Source of the DNA: an uncultured Acetatifactor sp.
Lineage (GTDB): Bacteria > Bacillota > Clostridia > Lachnospirales > Lachnospiraceae
DNA length: 64,000 nt
Direction: 5' to 3'
NCBI GenBank assembly: GCA_910580225.1
Contig: CAJTXE010000025.1
Span: 5,024-69,023 of the forward strand
Part shown: in pieces, positions 8,009-16,488 of the stretch
Layout: every line of letters starts with the position of its first letter
Numbering within the stretch: position 1 is the stretch's first letter
Made by a program: the position numbers and the translations under genes
The notes under the pieces: model-generated
What the model saw: the letters and a program-made list of their open reading frames with translations, nothing else
What the model was told of the DNA's origin: nothing
Database searches by the model: none

Positions 8009-9502
8009 TTATTTTGCCCCGGGAAGCCTGGTGCGGATAAGCCTGCTCTTGAGTTTCTTCCAGTCAAAGGGAATCAGGGGATAGATAAAGCTGCGGTGGG
8101 ATACCGTCCGGTTACAGCACACCGCCAGTACAGAAAGCAGAATTCCTCCCACATAGCCCCAAACCCGGAACCACTGGGTCAGCAGCAGCGTAATCATCCG
8201 CAGGAATTTCAGCGCATAGCCCAGTTCGTAATTGGACTGGGTATAGTTGGCAATGGCTACAAACGCCATATACAGCATAACCTCACTGGAGAACCAACCG
8301 CTGTTCACCGAAAATTCCCCCAGTACCAGAGCCGCCATAACACTCAAAGGGGTGCTCAACATATTCGGCGTATTGATGGCCGCCAGTTTCAGCCCGTCTA
8401 TGGCCAGTTCCAATACCAGGAACTGCCAGATCAGGGGAAGGTTCGGCTCCTCCTGCAGCATAATAAAAGAAAACTGCTCCGGAATCCACTGGGGATTGTT
8501 CATCAGCAGCAGAAATGTAGGCGTCACCAGATACGTCAGCAGGGAAATCAGAAAACGGGTAATCCGCAGATAGGTCCCTGTGATGGGCGGAAAATAGTAA
8601 TCGTCCGCCTCCTCCAGTACATCGAAAATCGTGGTTGGCAGAATCATGGCAGAGGGAGAATTGTCCACCAGTATCACGATATTTCCTTCCAGTACCTGGG
8701 CGGCTGCCGCGTCCGGACGCTCCGTGTATTTGAATTTCGGGAAAAAATTGTACCACTTCCTGCGGTACAGACATTCCGCCAGGGATTCCTGGTTCATGGT
8801 CAGGGAGTCCGCCCTGATATTTTTGATTTTCCCGCGGATTTCCTCCAGAAAGGCTTCATCTGCGCGGCCTTTCATATAGCAGAGGGCAATGTCTGTATGA
8901 GAACTCTCCCCTGCGGTAAGCATCTCCATATGCAGGTCTGCGCTGCGGATTCTGCGGCGGATCAAAGCCGTGTTGGACACCAGAGTCTCCACAAAACCAT
9001 CCTTGGAACCCCGCAGGGTCTTGTCCTTCTCCGGTTCCTCCACTCCCCTGGAGGGATAGGTTCTGGCGTCGATTACCAAAGCCTTCTCATAACCGTCAAT
9101 GAGCAGCACAAACATCCCTGAAAGCAGAGACTGAATTAACGTATTACAACTGTCATCTATGCTCACTTCCACATAGGGGGTGCACTGCTTTGACAGCTCG
9201 TGCATGTCCTTTGGCAGCTTCTCCGGAGTCAAATCCATGAAATACTGCAGCAGCTTCTGCACCAGATCATCCTTGCAGAAACCGTCAACAAGGTACATGC
9301 AGGCTTCCTTCCCGCCGATCCGGATGACCCGGTAGATAATATCGAAGTTTTTCTCCACATCCAATATCCGGTTCAGATGGGTCATATCCGTCTCCAGAGT
9401 GCCGGTGATCCGATCCACGGGCTGCTTCTCTTCCCCCGGCGCCCTCTCCTCATCCCGGATTGCCTTGTTTTCTTCCCAAATCCAGTCCTTCTCTTTTTCC
9501 AT
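8009..9502 (-). CDS. GerA-family spore germination protein (SpoVAF-like)
   Basis: A 497-residue GerAA/SpoVAF-type protein of the spore inner membrane. A large soluble N-terminal region (1-290) contains the DARTYPSRGVEEPE and SNTALIRRRIR motifs that resemble SpoVAF. The C-terminal half has about five hydrophobic segments and PTTIFDVLEEADDYYFPP, typical of the family. No B or C subunit gene lies beside it, which fits SpoVAF-type A subunits better than a complete ger operon. It lies 174 bases after dut in the same direction and is likely transcribed in the forespore (family knowledge). Confidence 0.88.
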   Translation of the reverse strand: MEKEKDWIWEENKAIRDEERAPGEEKQPVDRITGTLETDMTHLNRILDVEKNFDIIYRVIRIGGKEACMYLVDGFCKDDLVQKLLQYFMDLTPEKLPKDMHELSKQCTPYVEVSIDDSCNTLIQSLLSGMFVLLIDGYEKALVIDARTYPSRGVEEPEKDKTLRGSKDGFVETLVSNTALIRRRIRSADLHMEMLTAGESSHTDIALCYMKGRADEAFLEEIRGKIKNIRADSLTMNQESLAECLYRRKWYNFFPKFKYTERPDAAAAQVLEGNIVILVDNSPSAMILPTTIFDVLEEADDYYFPPITGTYLRITRFLISLLTYLVTPTFLLLMNNPQWIPEQFSFIMLQEEPNLPLIWQFLVLELAIDGLKLAAINTPNMLSTPLSVMAALVLGEFSVNSGWFSSEVMLYMAFVAIANYTQSNYELGYALKFLRMITLLLTQWFRVWGYVGGILLSVLAVCCNRTVSHRSFIYPLIPFDWKKLKSRLIRTRLPGAK

Positions 9503-9676
9503 TGTCCGATATACTCCTTTTCAGCCATGCCAGGCAGCGTCTCCTGTTTATCATGGCCAAAAGCGGCATTTTTATGCCGGTAGAATATATCTTTTTGCAG
9601 TCAGTTCCCGCCGGAAATGACTTTTCCCGCCAGGCAGTATCTTTTATAAAGCCATTGCAGAATGTCAGCCTCTGTA

Positions 9677-10207
9677 TCACTGCCGGCCTTCCATCTGCCC
9701 TGTGGTGCTGCCCAGTCCGCCGTTGCGCACGCCTTCCGCCTCATCGTCCACCGTGATTCCGTACTCGATAAAAATCCCCTGGGCAAAGCCTGTGCCCCGG
9801 GCGATTTCCACGGTCCTTCCCTCATTGGTGTCATTGGTCATTTTGATGAAAATATGCCCTTCATTGTCGGAATTGAAATAATCGCTGTCAATGATTCCCA
9901 CCGTATTGTTCATCTGCAGACGGTATTTGAAGCCCAGACCGCTTCTGGGGTAAATCTTCAATACCCATTCTTCGTCTATCTTAACACGGATTCCCGTTGG
10001 AATCTTGATGGTTTCCCCGGGGTTCAGGGTAAAAGAAAAAGGCGCAAGGAAATCATACCCGGCGCTGCCCCTGGTAGCCCGCCTGGGAAGCCTGATTTCT
10101 TCATACATTTCCTCTATGTCGGCATCCGAAAACCCGGGGAAATCCCCTTTTACCGCCTCCGCAAAATTCGCAAAGCCCACCTTAAAAAACTGCGCCACTC
10201 TCTTCAT
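9677..10207 (-). CDS. dut: dUTP diphosphatase (deoxyuridine triphosphatase-like)
   Basis: A 176-residue trimeric-type dUTPase or closely related dCTP/dUTP hydrolase, removing dUTP and making dUMP for thymidylate synthesis. All five motifs are visible: GSAGYDF, YPRSGLGFK, GIIDSDYF with the catalytic aspartate, the GFAQGIF motif, and a C-terminal RNGGLGSTTG. A 35-residue N-terminal extension precedes motif 1. The ATG is 47 bases after the nrdG stop on the same strand, so it is probably co-transcribed with nrdD and nrdG, which fits a deoxynucleotide-supply operon. Confidence 0.9.
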   Translation of the reverse strand: MKRVAQFFKVGFANFAEAVKGDFPGFSDADIEEMYEEIRLPRRATRGSAGYDFLAPFSFTLNPGETIKIPTGIRVKIDEEWVLKIYPRSGLGFKYRLQMNNTVGIIDSDYFNSDNEGHIFIKMTNDTNEGRTVEIARGTGFAQGIFIEYGITVDDEAEGVRNGGLGSTTGQMEGRQ

Positions 10208-10254
10208 GTATGCCCCCGCGTCCTTTCTCTTCTCCCGCCTGCCTCTGCTGCAGC

Positions 10255-10815
10255 TCAGTCACAGCACCCGCAGATATTGTCCGGTTTCTCTGTCACCGTA
10301 TATTCCTGTGCGTAATTTCCGCAATGCAGCACCGGTACGGAAGGGTCCTCCTGTCCCAGTGATTTCTGCACGTCAATAACCCGCTGATTGGCGCTGCCCT
10401 TCCACTGAAGCTTTATCTCCTTCTCTTCCTCATGGAATTCTCCGTCCACCAATACATCGATATACTGCATAACCGGATAATGATAGATATCCTCCCAGCT
10501 GTCTCCCGTATAACACCAGATGGTCTTCTCGGGATACTTCTTCCGGATCTCCGCCATCAGCTCCCTTACATCCATTCTGTTGGCGGGATGCAGGGGATCT
10601 CCCCCGGAAAAAGTAATGCCGGAGATGTAATCTTTCTCCAGTTCCGCAAACAGCTCCGCCTTCGCCCTGCCGTCAAAAAGCAGCCCTCCGTCCGGGTCCC
10701 AGGTGACGGGATTGTGACAGCCCCTGCAGCAATGGCTGCATCCTGCCACCCAGAGCACCACCCGGAGTCCGTCTCCGTTGAGCATATCGTCAGAGGTTAT
10801 ATTGTGATATCGCAT
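10255..10815 (-). CDS. nrdG: anaerobic ribonucleotide reductase activating protein (radical SAM)
   Basis: A 186-residue radical SAM enzyme that makes the glycyl radical on NrdD with a 4Fe-4S cluster and S-adenosylmethionine. The N-terminus MRYHNITSDDMLNGDGLR and the cluster motif AGCSHCCRGCHN (C-x3-C-x2-C) are diagnostic, as is ITFSGGDPLH (the GGE/GGD SAM site). The start at 10815 follows AGGAGG at nine bases; an in-frame extension to 10917 would overlap nrdD. It lies 58 bases after nrdD. Confidence 0.96.
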   Translation of the reverse strand: MRYHNITSDDMLNGDGLRVVLWVAGCSHCCRGCHNPVTWDPDGGLLFDGRAKAELFAELEKDYISGITFSGGDPLHPANRMDVRELMAEIRKKYPEKTIWCYTGDSWEDIYHYPVMQYIDVLVDGEFHEEEKEIKLQWKGSANQRVIDVQKSLGQEDPSVPVLHCGNYAQEYTVTEKPDNICGCCD

Positions 10816-10873
10816 GGCATCCGCCTCCTGCCTGTTTTCATTCTGCCGTCTCTCCCCGGTCCGTTTTTTCGCC

Positions 10874-13063
10874 TCACATACTCTTCCGTTCCGCAATCTC
10901 CGCCATCTTTGCGTCATTGAGCCTGGTATCCCCGTGAACCCGGGAATAGGACAGGTATCCGTTCATCCTGTCGATCTTGGTCAGATTCCGGCTCCCGCAC
11001 TTGGGGCACACGTCCATCTCCAGTTCCTGGTGTCCGCAGTCGTCGCAGTAAGCCAGGGACAGATTCACCCCCTCATAGAACCCCAGGTCCATGGCCCGCC
11101 GGATCAGCGTCCGGATGGCGGTGATATTGTAGTCAATAGGATACTTCACATACTGAATCTTTCCGCCGTTGCTCAAATCCCAGAAACGGTCTTCCAGATC
11201 CTGCTTCCGGATGGGCGTAATGTCCTCCGTCACATGACAGTGAAAGCTGTTGCTCACATATTCCCTGTCGGAAACGCCCTCAATAATGCCGTACTTCTCC
11301 CGGAACTGCTTCACCTGCAGGCCGCAGAGATTCTCCGCAGGCGTGCCGTAGATGGCGTAGAGATTGCCGTCCGCCTCCTTGAACTCGCTGATGCGCTTAT
11401 TGATGAACTCCATCACTTCCAGGGCAAACTGACCGTCCTCCACCAAAGATTTCCCGTTGTACAGCTCCTGAAGCTCATTCAGGGCCGTGATGCCGAAACT
11501 GGCGGTAGCGGACTTCAGCAGAGGCTTGATCTTGTCTGTCAGCTTCAGATGCCCGCCCAGGAAACCGCCCTCACAGTAGGCCAGGGGATTGGTGGACGCC
11601 CGCATCTCCCCCAGATAGGCATAGGTGCGGATATGGAGCTGGCGGATCAGATTCAGGTAGTAATCCAGTACCTCATAAAAATCCCGGCTCTCCTTCCTGG
11701 CCTTTGCCAGAATCATGGGAAGATGCAGGGATACGGCGCCGATATTGAACCGCCCCACAAACACAGGCTTGTCCTGTTCATCCGCAGGATGCATGCCGCC
11801 CTGTTCATACCAGGGAGAGAGAAAGGCCCTGCAGCCCATAGGGGACACAATGCGCCCGTACTGCCTGTACATACTTGCCACATAGCCCTTTCCGGTAAGA
11901 CTCAACCAGTCCGGATACATGGTCTTGGCAGAGCAGCGCACCCCTTCCTCAAACACATCCTCCAGGGGCTTTCCCGGGCCGTGAAGATTCTCGTCATACA
12001 AAAAGACAATCTTGGGAAACAGCACAGGCTTCTTATGCTCCTTCTTGCCCTGGCCTCCCCTGCGGACCTGCAGCATGGTAATGGTGGCCAGTCTTGCAAA
12101 CCGCCCCGTTCCGGTGCCTGCCGTCACAGTGATAAAGGGATAGTCCCCCCGGCTGCTTCCCACGGTATTGAATTTATACTCCCATCCCTGAAAGCCCTGC
12201 CTGTACTCCCTTACCACATCGCTGTAAGCTTCTTCCTCCGCCCTTTCCGGCGCGATGCCAAGCTTTTTGTATTTTTCAATATAATACCGGTAGGATTTCT
12301 CCGCGTAAGGCTCCAGAATCAAGTCCACACTGGGCACCGTAAAGCCGCCGTACTGCTGACTGGCCGCGCTTAGCACAATATCCCCGATAACGTCAAAGGC
12401 CACGTCCAGGGACTTTGGCTCGTTATACCACACATTCCCCATCTCAAAGCCGCCGCTCAACACATTCTGCACGTCAAAAAGACAGCAGTTCATGGTATCC
12501 CTTCTGGCGGACATATCGTGGACATAGATATACCCGTCCCGGCAGGCCTGAATCTCCTCCGTGGTCATGAAAAATTTCTGATACAGTTCCTTGTTCAGCT
12601 GATTGAACACCAGGCTCCTCTTGGTGGCCACAAGCGCAGAGTCCGTATTGGCGTTCTCCTTGTCCCCGATATACATGATGGACTGGCTCTTCTTGTACAC
12701 ATCGTCCAGCATCCGCACAAAGTCCTGCTTATAATTGCGGTAGTCCCGATAACTCTTGGCCACCACGGGCTTTACCTGCTCCAGAGCACTCTCCACGATA
12801 TTATGCATCACGGGAATGGGAATCTCGTCCTGCTCCATCTCATTGACCTTATCAATGACATCCCGGCAGATACGGCGCTCGTCCTCCGCAGTAAACTTTG
12901 TCAAAGCCCTGTAGGCGCTCTTGGCCACCGCATTGATCACCTTCTGCACATTGAAGTTCTCCCTGCTTCCGTCCTTCTTTATCACCCGTACTTCTCTTAC
13001 AGGTCTGAAATACTCCCCGTAATTCACTTCTTCCCTGGCTGCCTGATCAAAATTACTGCTCAT
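10874..13063 (-). CDS. nrdD: anaerobic ribonucleoside-triphosphate reductase
   Basis: A 729-residue class III ribonucleotide reductase, converting ribonucleoside triphosphates to deoxynucleotides without oxygen. An ATP-cone domain lies at the N-terminus (about 20-110, with IKKDGSRENFNVQKV). The catalytic barrel follows. A C-terminal zinc site has CDDCGHQ and CPKCGS, and the glycyl radical loop reads RMNGYLS. The start at 13063 (MSSNFDQAAREE) is preferred because GGAAGGGA lies nine bases upstream but directly touches the ATG at 13072. Two candidate NrdR operators lie upstream. This is the first gene of nrdD-nrdG-dut. Confidence 0.97.
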   Translation of the reverse strand: MSSNFDQAAREEVNYGEYFRPVREVRVIKKDGSRENFNVQKVINAVAKSAYRALTKFTAEDERRICRDVIDKVNEMEQDEIPIPVMHNIVESALEQVKPVVAKSYRDYRNYKQDFVRMLDDVYKKSQSIMYIGDKENANTDSALVATKRSLVFNQLNKELYQKFFMTTEEIQACRDGYIYVHDMSARRDTMNCCLFDVQNVLSGGFEMGNVWYNEPKSLDVAFDVIGDIVLSAASQQYGGFTVPSVDLILEPYAEKSYRYYIEKYKKLGIAPERAEEEAYSDVVREYRQGFQGWEYKFNTVGSSRGDYPFITVTAGTGTGRFARLATITMLQVRRGGQGKKEHKKPVLFPKIVFLYDENLHGPGKPLEDVFEEGVRCSAKTMYPDWLSLTGKGYVASMYRQYGRIVSPMGCRAFLSPWYEQGGMHPADEQDKPVFVGRFNIGAVSLHLPMILAKARKESRDFYEVLDYYLNLIRQLHIRTYAYLGEMRASTNPLAYCEGGFLGGHLKLTDKIKPLLKSATASFGITALNELQELYNGKSLVEDGQFALEVMEFINKRISEFKEADGNLYAIYGTPAENLCGLQVKQFREKYGIIEGVSDREYVSNSFHCHVTEDITPIRKQDLEDRFWDLSNGGKIQYVKYPIDYNITAIRTLIRRAMDLGFYEGVNLSLAYCDDCGHQELEMDVCPKCGSRNLTKIDRMNGYLSYSRVHGDTRLNDAKMAEIAERKSM

Positions 13064-13160
13064 ATATCTCATTCCCTTCCGAAACAGAATCACTGTCCAG
13101 ACAGCCTTCCGGCAGCCTGGAACGAAACTTGTGTTTTTCTCCGCCTATATCAGAGAAAAC

Positions 13161-13176
13161 ATACTAAATATAGTGT
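13161..13176. promoter_or_regulatory. candidate NrdR box 1 upstream of nrdD
   Basis: ATACTAAATATAGTGT agrees with the NrdR consensus ACACWATATVTWGTGT at 14 of 16 positions by my count. It lies about 100 bases before the nrdD start. NrdR is the nucleotide-sensing repressor of ribonucleotide reductase genes. Confidence 0.6.
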
Positions 13177-13190
13177 ACTTCTCCCTTGTA

Positions 13191-13206
13191 GTTCCATATA
13201 TTGTGG
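13191..13206. promoter_or_regulatory. candidate NrdR box 2 upstream of nrdD
   Basis: The right part ATATATTGTGG fits the second two thirds of the NrdR consensus (10 of 11), but the left five bases fit poorly. It starts 30 bases from box 1, close to the three-helical-turn spacing usual for paired NrdR boxes, which is what makes the weak half credible. Confidence 0.45.
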
Positions 13207-13274
13207 AGGGTACTTACCAGTAAAAAAAAAGAAACGCCTGTTTGTCAATGCAGTCTTTTTCCGCTTCCCTGCCG

Positions 13275-14330
13275 TCACCCCGAAAAATCCGGGCTGTTCG
13301 ATTCCTCTTTTTCCGCTTTCGGCTCCTGCTTTCCGGTTTCCTGCGGTTCCTGGGAAGCCAGGATTTCCGACAGCCACTGCCGGTACTGTTCCCGGACGGA
13401 GGCAGGGCTGATAATAACGGCATCCCGTCCGATTCCTGTCAGCCAACCGTAAAACTGCCCGCTGACCATGACCTTGGCCCGGATTCGGAACAGCCCTTCC
13501 CCCATCTGCCGGATATCCGCGTCCCTTCCGAAGCGGTCCAGTACAACCCCAATAAGCCGGTCCGGAAACTGTATGGTTACAATCTCCTCCCGGCCTCCGT
13601 ACATTCCGAAGATCTGATTGGTATATGCAGCCAGATCCACCTTCTGAAACTGCTCCATGCCTGTCCTGGCTTCCCTGCGCACCTCAACGCCGCCCATTTT
13701 GTCCACACGGTAATGCTTCATGACCCCGTCCACATCATCATAGGCGGCAAGATAATAATTCTCGTCCTGCCAGATCATGGCCCAGGGGCTGACCCGCTTT
13801 TCGCTGTTCACCCTGGGCACAAGCTCTTTCTTCAGATTCCAGTCCAGATACTGAAAGGTAATCTGCCGATTCTCCTGTATGGCCCGGTGAATGGTATCGA
13901 TGCTGTAATAGATGCTCTCGTTTTCCGTTTTGATCCGCCCCGCCACATACACCTGACGCTGCAGCTTTCCGGCGTCATGCTTTCCCGCCATCTGCTCCAG
14001 TTTCCGGATCAGGCTCCTGGATTTCTTCATGGTCAGGAAGCGGGATGACTGCACCGCGTCCACCAGAAGCTTCAGCTCCGCCAGTTCGAATTCCCTGCCT
14101 GCCATATAGTAGCCGCCGCCCTGCCTGCTGTGAACCTGAATGATATCATAGCCAAAATCACACAGTTTTTCCACATCATCATAAACGCTTTTCCGTTGAG
14201 AATGAATGTCGTTGGCTTCCAGATAGGCAATAATGTCAGCCGTACTGGCCGGATGGTGTTGGTCCGTATTTTCCGACAGGAATTTTATAATATACAGCAG
14301 CTTCAGCTTCTGTCCAGATGATTTTGCCAT
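13275..14330 (-). CDS. WYL-domain transcriptional regulator
   Basis: A 351-residue DNA-binding regulator. An N-terminal winged helix-turn-helix (about 8-75, ending RKSVYDDVEKLCDFGYDI) is followed by a WYL domain (about 140-225; ITFQYLDWN, SPWAMIWQDENYYLAAYDD) and a WCX-type C-terminal region. Such proteins sense a ligand, often nucleic acid related, through the WYL domain. The last 25 residues are a charged, glutamate/lysine-rich tail. It is transcribed toward nrdD but is separated from it by about 210 bases with the NrdR sites, so it is probably a separate unit. Confidence 0.9.
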   Translation of the reverse strand: MAKSSGQKLKLLYIIKFLSENTDQHHPASTADIIAYLEANDIHSQRKSVYDDVEKLCDFGYDIIQVHSRQGGGYYMAGREFELAELKLLVDAVQSSRFLTMKKSRSLIRKLEQMAGKHDAGKLQRQVYVAGRIKTENESIYYSIDTIHRAIQENRQITFQYLDWNLKKELVPRVNSEKRVSPWAMIWQDENYYLAAYDDVDGVMKHYRVDKMGGVEVRREARTGMEQFQKVDLAAYTNQIFGMYGGREEIVTIQFPDRLIGVVLDRFGRDADIRQMGEGLFRIRAKVMVSGQFYGWLTGIGRDAVIISPASVREQYRQWLSEILASQEPQETGKQEPKAEKEESNSPDFSG

Positions 14331-14356
14331 TCCCAGAAAACCTCCAGTGCGCTTGT

Positions 14357-15061
14357 TTACAGGGAAGGAAACTCCATCCCCACAAGATCATATATCTGAT
14401 GCAGATCGGCAATGACGAAATCCGCCTGATTTTCCGCCCCGCTCTTCTCCCCTGTCCGGTACCAGCAGGTGGCAATCCCCGCCTCCATGCCGCCTTTTAT
14501 GTCGCTGCTCACGGAGTCGCCCACAATCAGAATCCTGGATTTGTCCTTTTCCCCGATCTGCGCCAGACAGTGATCAAAAAAACTGCGGTGGGGTTTCGGG
14601 CTGCCCACTTCCTCGGAAATGAAAACACCGTCCAACACCTCCGCCAGTCCGGACAGCTCCAGTTTTCTTCTCTGGGTATAAGTAATGCCGTTGGTGACCG
14701 CATACTGCTTTACCGCCTTTTGCAGAGTCCGGCAAATCGTTAGTGCATCATCGTTAAACCGAAAAGTATGGGCGAGTCCGTCCTGATACTCCCGGCAGAA
14801 TGCCTCCACGTCTATCCCGATCAGACCCAGCTGCCGGAAAAATACCGTAAAACGGCCGGTGCGCAGCTGCTCTCTGGTCACCAGACCCAGTTCCAGTCGC
14901 CTCCAGTAGTCATTGTTAATCTGCCCGTAAAGACAAAGCTCCTCCTCCGTGATCTCTCTTCCCAGAGAGCGGAAACATGCGGTAAGCGCCTGCCTCTGGG
15001 AATAAGAGAAATCCAGGAGTGTATCGTCCACATCCCACAGAATCGTGGTAAATCTGCTCAT
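14357..15061 (-). CDS. YjjG-family HAD pyrimidine nucleotidase
   Basis: A 234-residue haloacid-dehalogenase family phosphatase of the YjjG noncanonical pyrimidine nucleotidase group, which cleans 5'-nucleotides such as damaged or non-standard pyrimidine monophosphates. The HAD motifs are LWDVDDTLLDF (nucleophile Asp10, acid/base Asp12), the threonine in VTNGI, the lysine of GSPKPH, and IVGDSVSSDI. The cap is alpha-helical, as in YjjG. The ATG overlaps the stop of a tiny membrane-protein gene as ATGA, so the two are translationally coupled. Confidence 0.88.
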   Translation of the reverse strand: MSRFTTILWDVDDTLLDFSYSQRQALTACFRSLGREITEEELCLYGQINNDYWRRLELGLVTREQLRTGRFTVFFRQLGLIGIDVEAFCREYQDGLAHTFRFNDDALTICRTLQKAVKQYAVTNGITYTQRRKLELSGLAEVLDGVFISEEVGSPKPHRSFFDHCLAQIGEKDKSRILIVGDSVSSDIKGGMEAGIATCWYRTGEKSGAENQADFVIADLHQIYDLVGMEFPSL

Positions 15062-15201
15062 TTGGACTCGCTGCCCGCAGCTTCAGCCCCTTTTTTCTTC
15101 GCCATGGTAATCCCGATTGTGGTGGCTGCCCCTGCTACTACGGCAATAATGATCAGCACCATCAGGTAGGACATAAATGAATTCAGAAAACTTACTAACA
15201 T
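15058..15201 (-). CDS. tiny single-pass membrane protein coupled to the nucleotidase
   Basis: A 47-residue protein beginning MLVSFLNSFMSYLM. One strong transmembrane helix (about 10-32, LMVLIIIAVVAGAATTIGI) is followed by a positively charged MAKKKG and a short polar tail, so the C-terminus should face the cytoplasm. AAGGGAAAG lies before the ATG at 15201. Its TGA overlaps the next gene's ATG by four bases. I do not recognise a family; coupling suggests it anchors or modulates the nucleotidase, or simply serves to couple translation. Confidence 0.65.
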   Translation of the reverse strand: MLVSFLNSFMSYLMVLIIIAVVAGAATTIGITMAKKKGAEAAGSESK

Positions 15202-15329
15202 ATTCTTTCCCTTCTTCCGTCAGAATCTTTTTGGATTGATATGGCTTTTCTCCGCCTTTAGTATACCAGATACGGCGGGGCTGCGTCAAGTCAGGTTTTC
15301 ATCCCTTCCAGGGTAAACTCATGCTTTAG

Positions 15330-15469
15330 GTAACAGTTCAGACAGCCCCTCTCGCGAAGTCAAAATTGCGCTCTATGCAATTTTGCGAGACTTGCGGGCG
15401 CCAAAACGCATTCTTTTCGCGTTTTGTGTGCATTCTCGTAACAGTTCAGTGCCCTGTCTGAACTGTTAC
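15330..15469. repeat. nested palindromic element with 16-bp terminal inverted repeats
   Basis: GTAACAGTTCAGACAG (15330-15345) is the exact reverse complement of CTGTCTGAACTGTTAC (15454-15469). A second GTAACAGTTCAG at 15438-15449 makes a 12-bp hairpin with the right end. Inside are two further hairpins: TCTCGC...AAAATTGC/GCAATTTT...GCGAGA and CAAAACGC/GCGTTTTG. There is no reading frame. It resembles a miniature inverted-repeat or REP-like element. The rest of the gap 15202-15672 shows nothing recognisable beyond small palindromes such as CTGTCAATTGACAG. Confidence 0.65.
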
Positions 15470-15672
15470 TGCTTAAGATTACTGTTCCCGGCGTTCACGG
15501 CTTAGCATTCAGCCGGCCGTCATTCCTGATCTCGCTTAGGACAAAACGCAGCGGTACACGGAAAGCAGGAGAACAATCCGCTGTCAATTGACAGCAAGTA
15601 TCCGCAGTAAATACTGCGCTTGAAAACACCCGGCAGCAGATGTATAGTTTCATCCTCTTTTGCTCAAAATAT

Positions 15673-15724
15673 TTGTGTATCGTTGTGTATTGTTCTTGAC
15701 GTATTGTGTATTGTTATGTATAAT
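15673..15724 (+). promoter_or_regulatory. hicAB promoter with repeated operator-like octamers
   Basis: TTGACG (15696-15701), a 17-base spacer and TATAAT (15719-15724) form a strong vegetative promoter 22 bases before the hicA start. TTGTGTAT occurs at 15673, 15683 and 15704, surrounding and within the promoter. HicB antitoxins usually repress their own operon, so these repeats are good operator candidates. Confidence 0.7.
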
Positions 15725-15745
15725 ATTCTTATAAGGAGGACGTCA

Positions 15746-15931
15746 ATGAACCCACGGAACACAGCGATCAAAGACCTAAATAACAGCGGCTATCAGTTTA
15801 AACGGAGCGGAGGAAACCACGATATCTACTACAATCCGCAAACAAAATATTCCATTCCCCTGAAGCGCGGCCACTTCGATGAAGATGATCTCCGATACAT
15901 ACGCAAAGAAATCAAACAGGGCGGGAGGTAA
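15746..15931 (+). CDS. hicA: HicA-family mRNA interferase toxin
   Basis: A 61-residue HicA toxin with the double-stranded-RNA-binding-like fold. It contains the catalytic-histidine motif GGNHDIYY and the C-terminal DEDDLRYIRKEIK helix. The start at 15746 is set by AAGGAGG at 15733-15739; the longer in-frame reading to 15620 crosses the promoter. The hicB gene follows 33 bases later. HicA cleaves mRNA and is neutralised by HicB. Confidence 0.9.
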   Translation: MNPRNTAIKDLNNSGYQFKRSGGNHDIYYNPQTKYSIPLKRGHFDEDDLRYIRKEIKQGGR

Positions 15932-15964
15932 ATTCTCCCTGCCGCCAGCAAAGGAGGCTGAACA

Positions 15965-16372
15965 ATGAAATATATCTATACCGCAACATTCGTACCAAAT
16001 GAAGACGGAACCAAATATTACTGCAGAGTGCCTGATCTTCCCGGATGCATTACAACCGGCAGCAGTATTGATGATGCCATTGAAATGATTACCGATGCCG
16101 CCAGCGGATGGCTCGTTGTGGCAGAGGATGAGGGGAACGAAATCCCGGCTCCCACTCCCCAGTATAAACTTGATATTCCAGAAAATGCCATCTGTTCCAT
16201 TATCCGCATTGATACATTCGCATACCGGGCGGCAACCGACACCAGAGCAGTCCGTAAAAATGTCTCACTTCCTGCATGGATGGCCGCCCTGGCAGAAAAG
16301 CGTGGGGTAAACTGCTCCCAGGTTCTTCAGGATGGACTTATGCAGCTGCTTAATGCCAACCATGCAGGATAA
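15965..16372 (+). CDS. hicB: HicB-family antitoxin
   Basis: A 135-residue HicB antitoxin. The N-terminal partially degraded RNase-H-like fold (FVPNEDGTKYYCRVPDLPGCITTGSS, read as two adjacent motifs) binds HicA. A C-terminal ribbon-helix-helix (about 95-130; VRKNVSLPAWMAALAEKRG) binds operator DNA. GGAGG lies eight bases before the ATG at 15965. Together with hicA it makes a complete toxin-antitoxin module with an autoregulated promoter. Confidence 0.9.
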   Translation: MKYIYTATFVPNEDGTKYYCRVPDLPGCITTGSSIDDAIEMITDAASGWLVVAEDEGNEIPAPTPQYKLDIPENAICSIIRIDTFAYRAATDTRAVRKNVSLPAWMAALAEKRGVNCSQVLQDGLMQLLNANHAG

Positions 16373-16448
16373 GGCCGCTTTGGAAAGAAGACGGCACTGG
16401 TTATTCCTATATTTATAAAACGGTTACAGCTGATGCAATGCAAATTCC

Positions 16449-16474
16449 GGACGGCCCCTTGCTTAGAGCCGTCC
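16449..16474 (-). terminator. hairpin after the chemotaxis receptor gene
   Basis: GGACGGC and GCCGTCC pair around a 12-base loop, 14 bases beyond the receptor stop codon. The following T-run is weak, so efficiency is uncertain. Confidence 0.4.
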
Positions 16475-16488
16475 ACCTCTGTAATGCT

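Noticed and set aside
10814..12373. Long plus-strand frame opposite nrdD
   Set aside because: nrdD on the other strand has full family motifs and a proper start.
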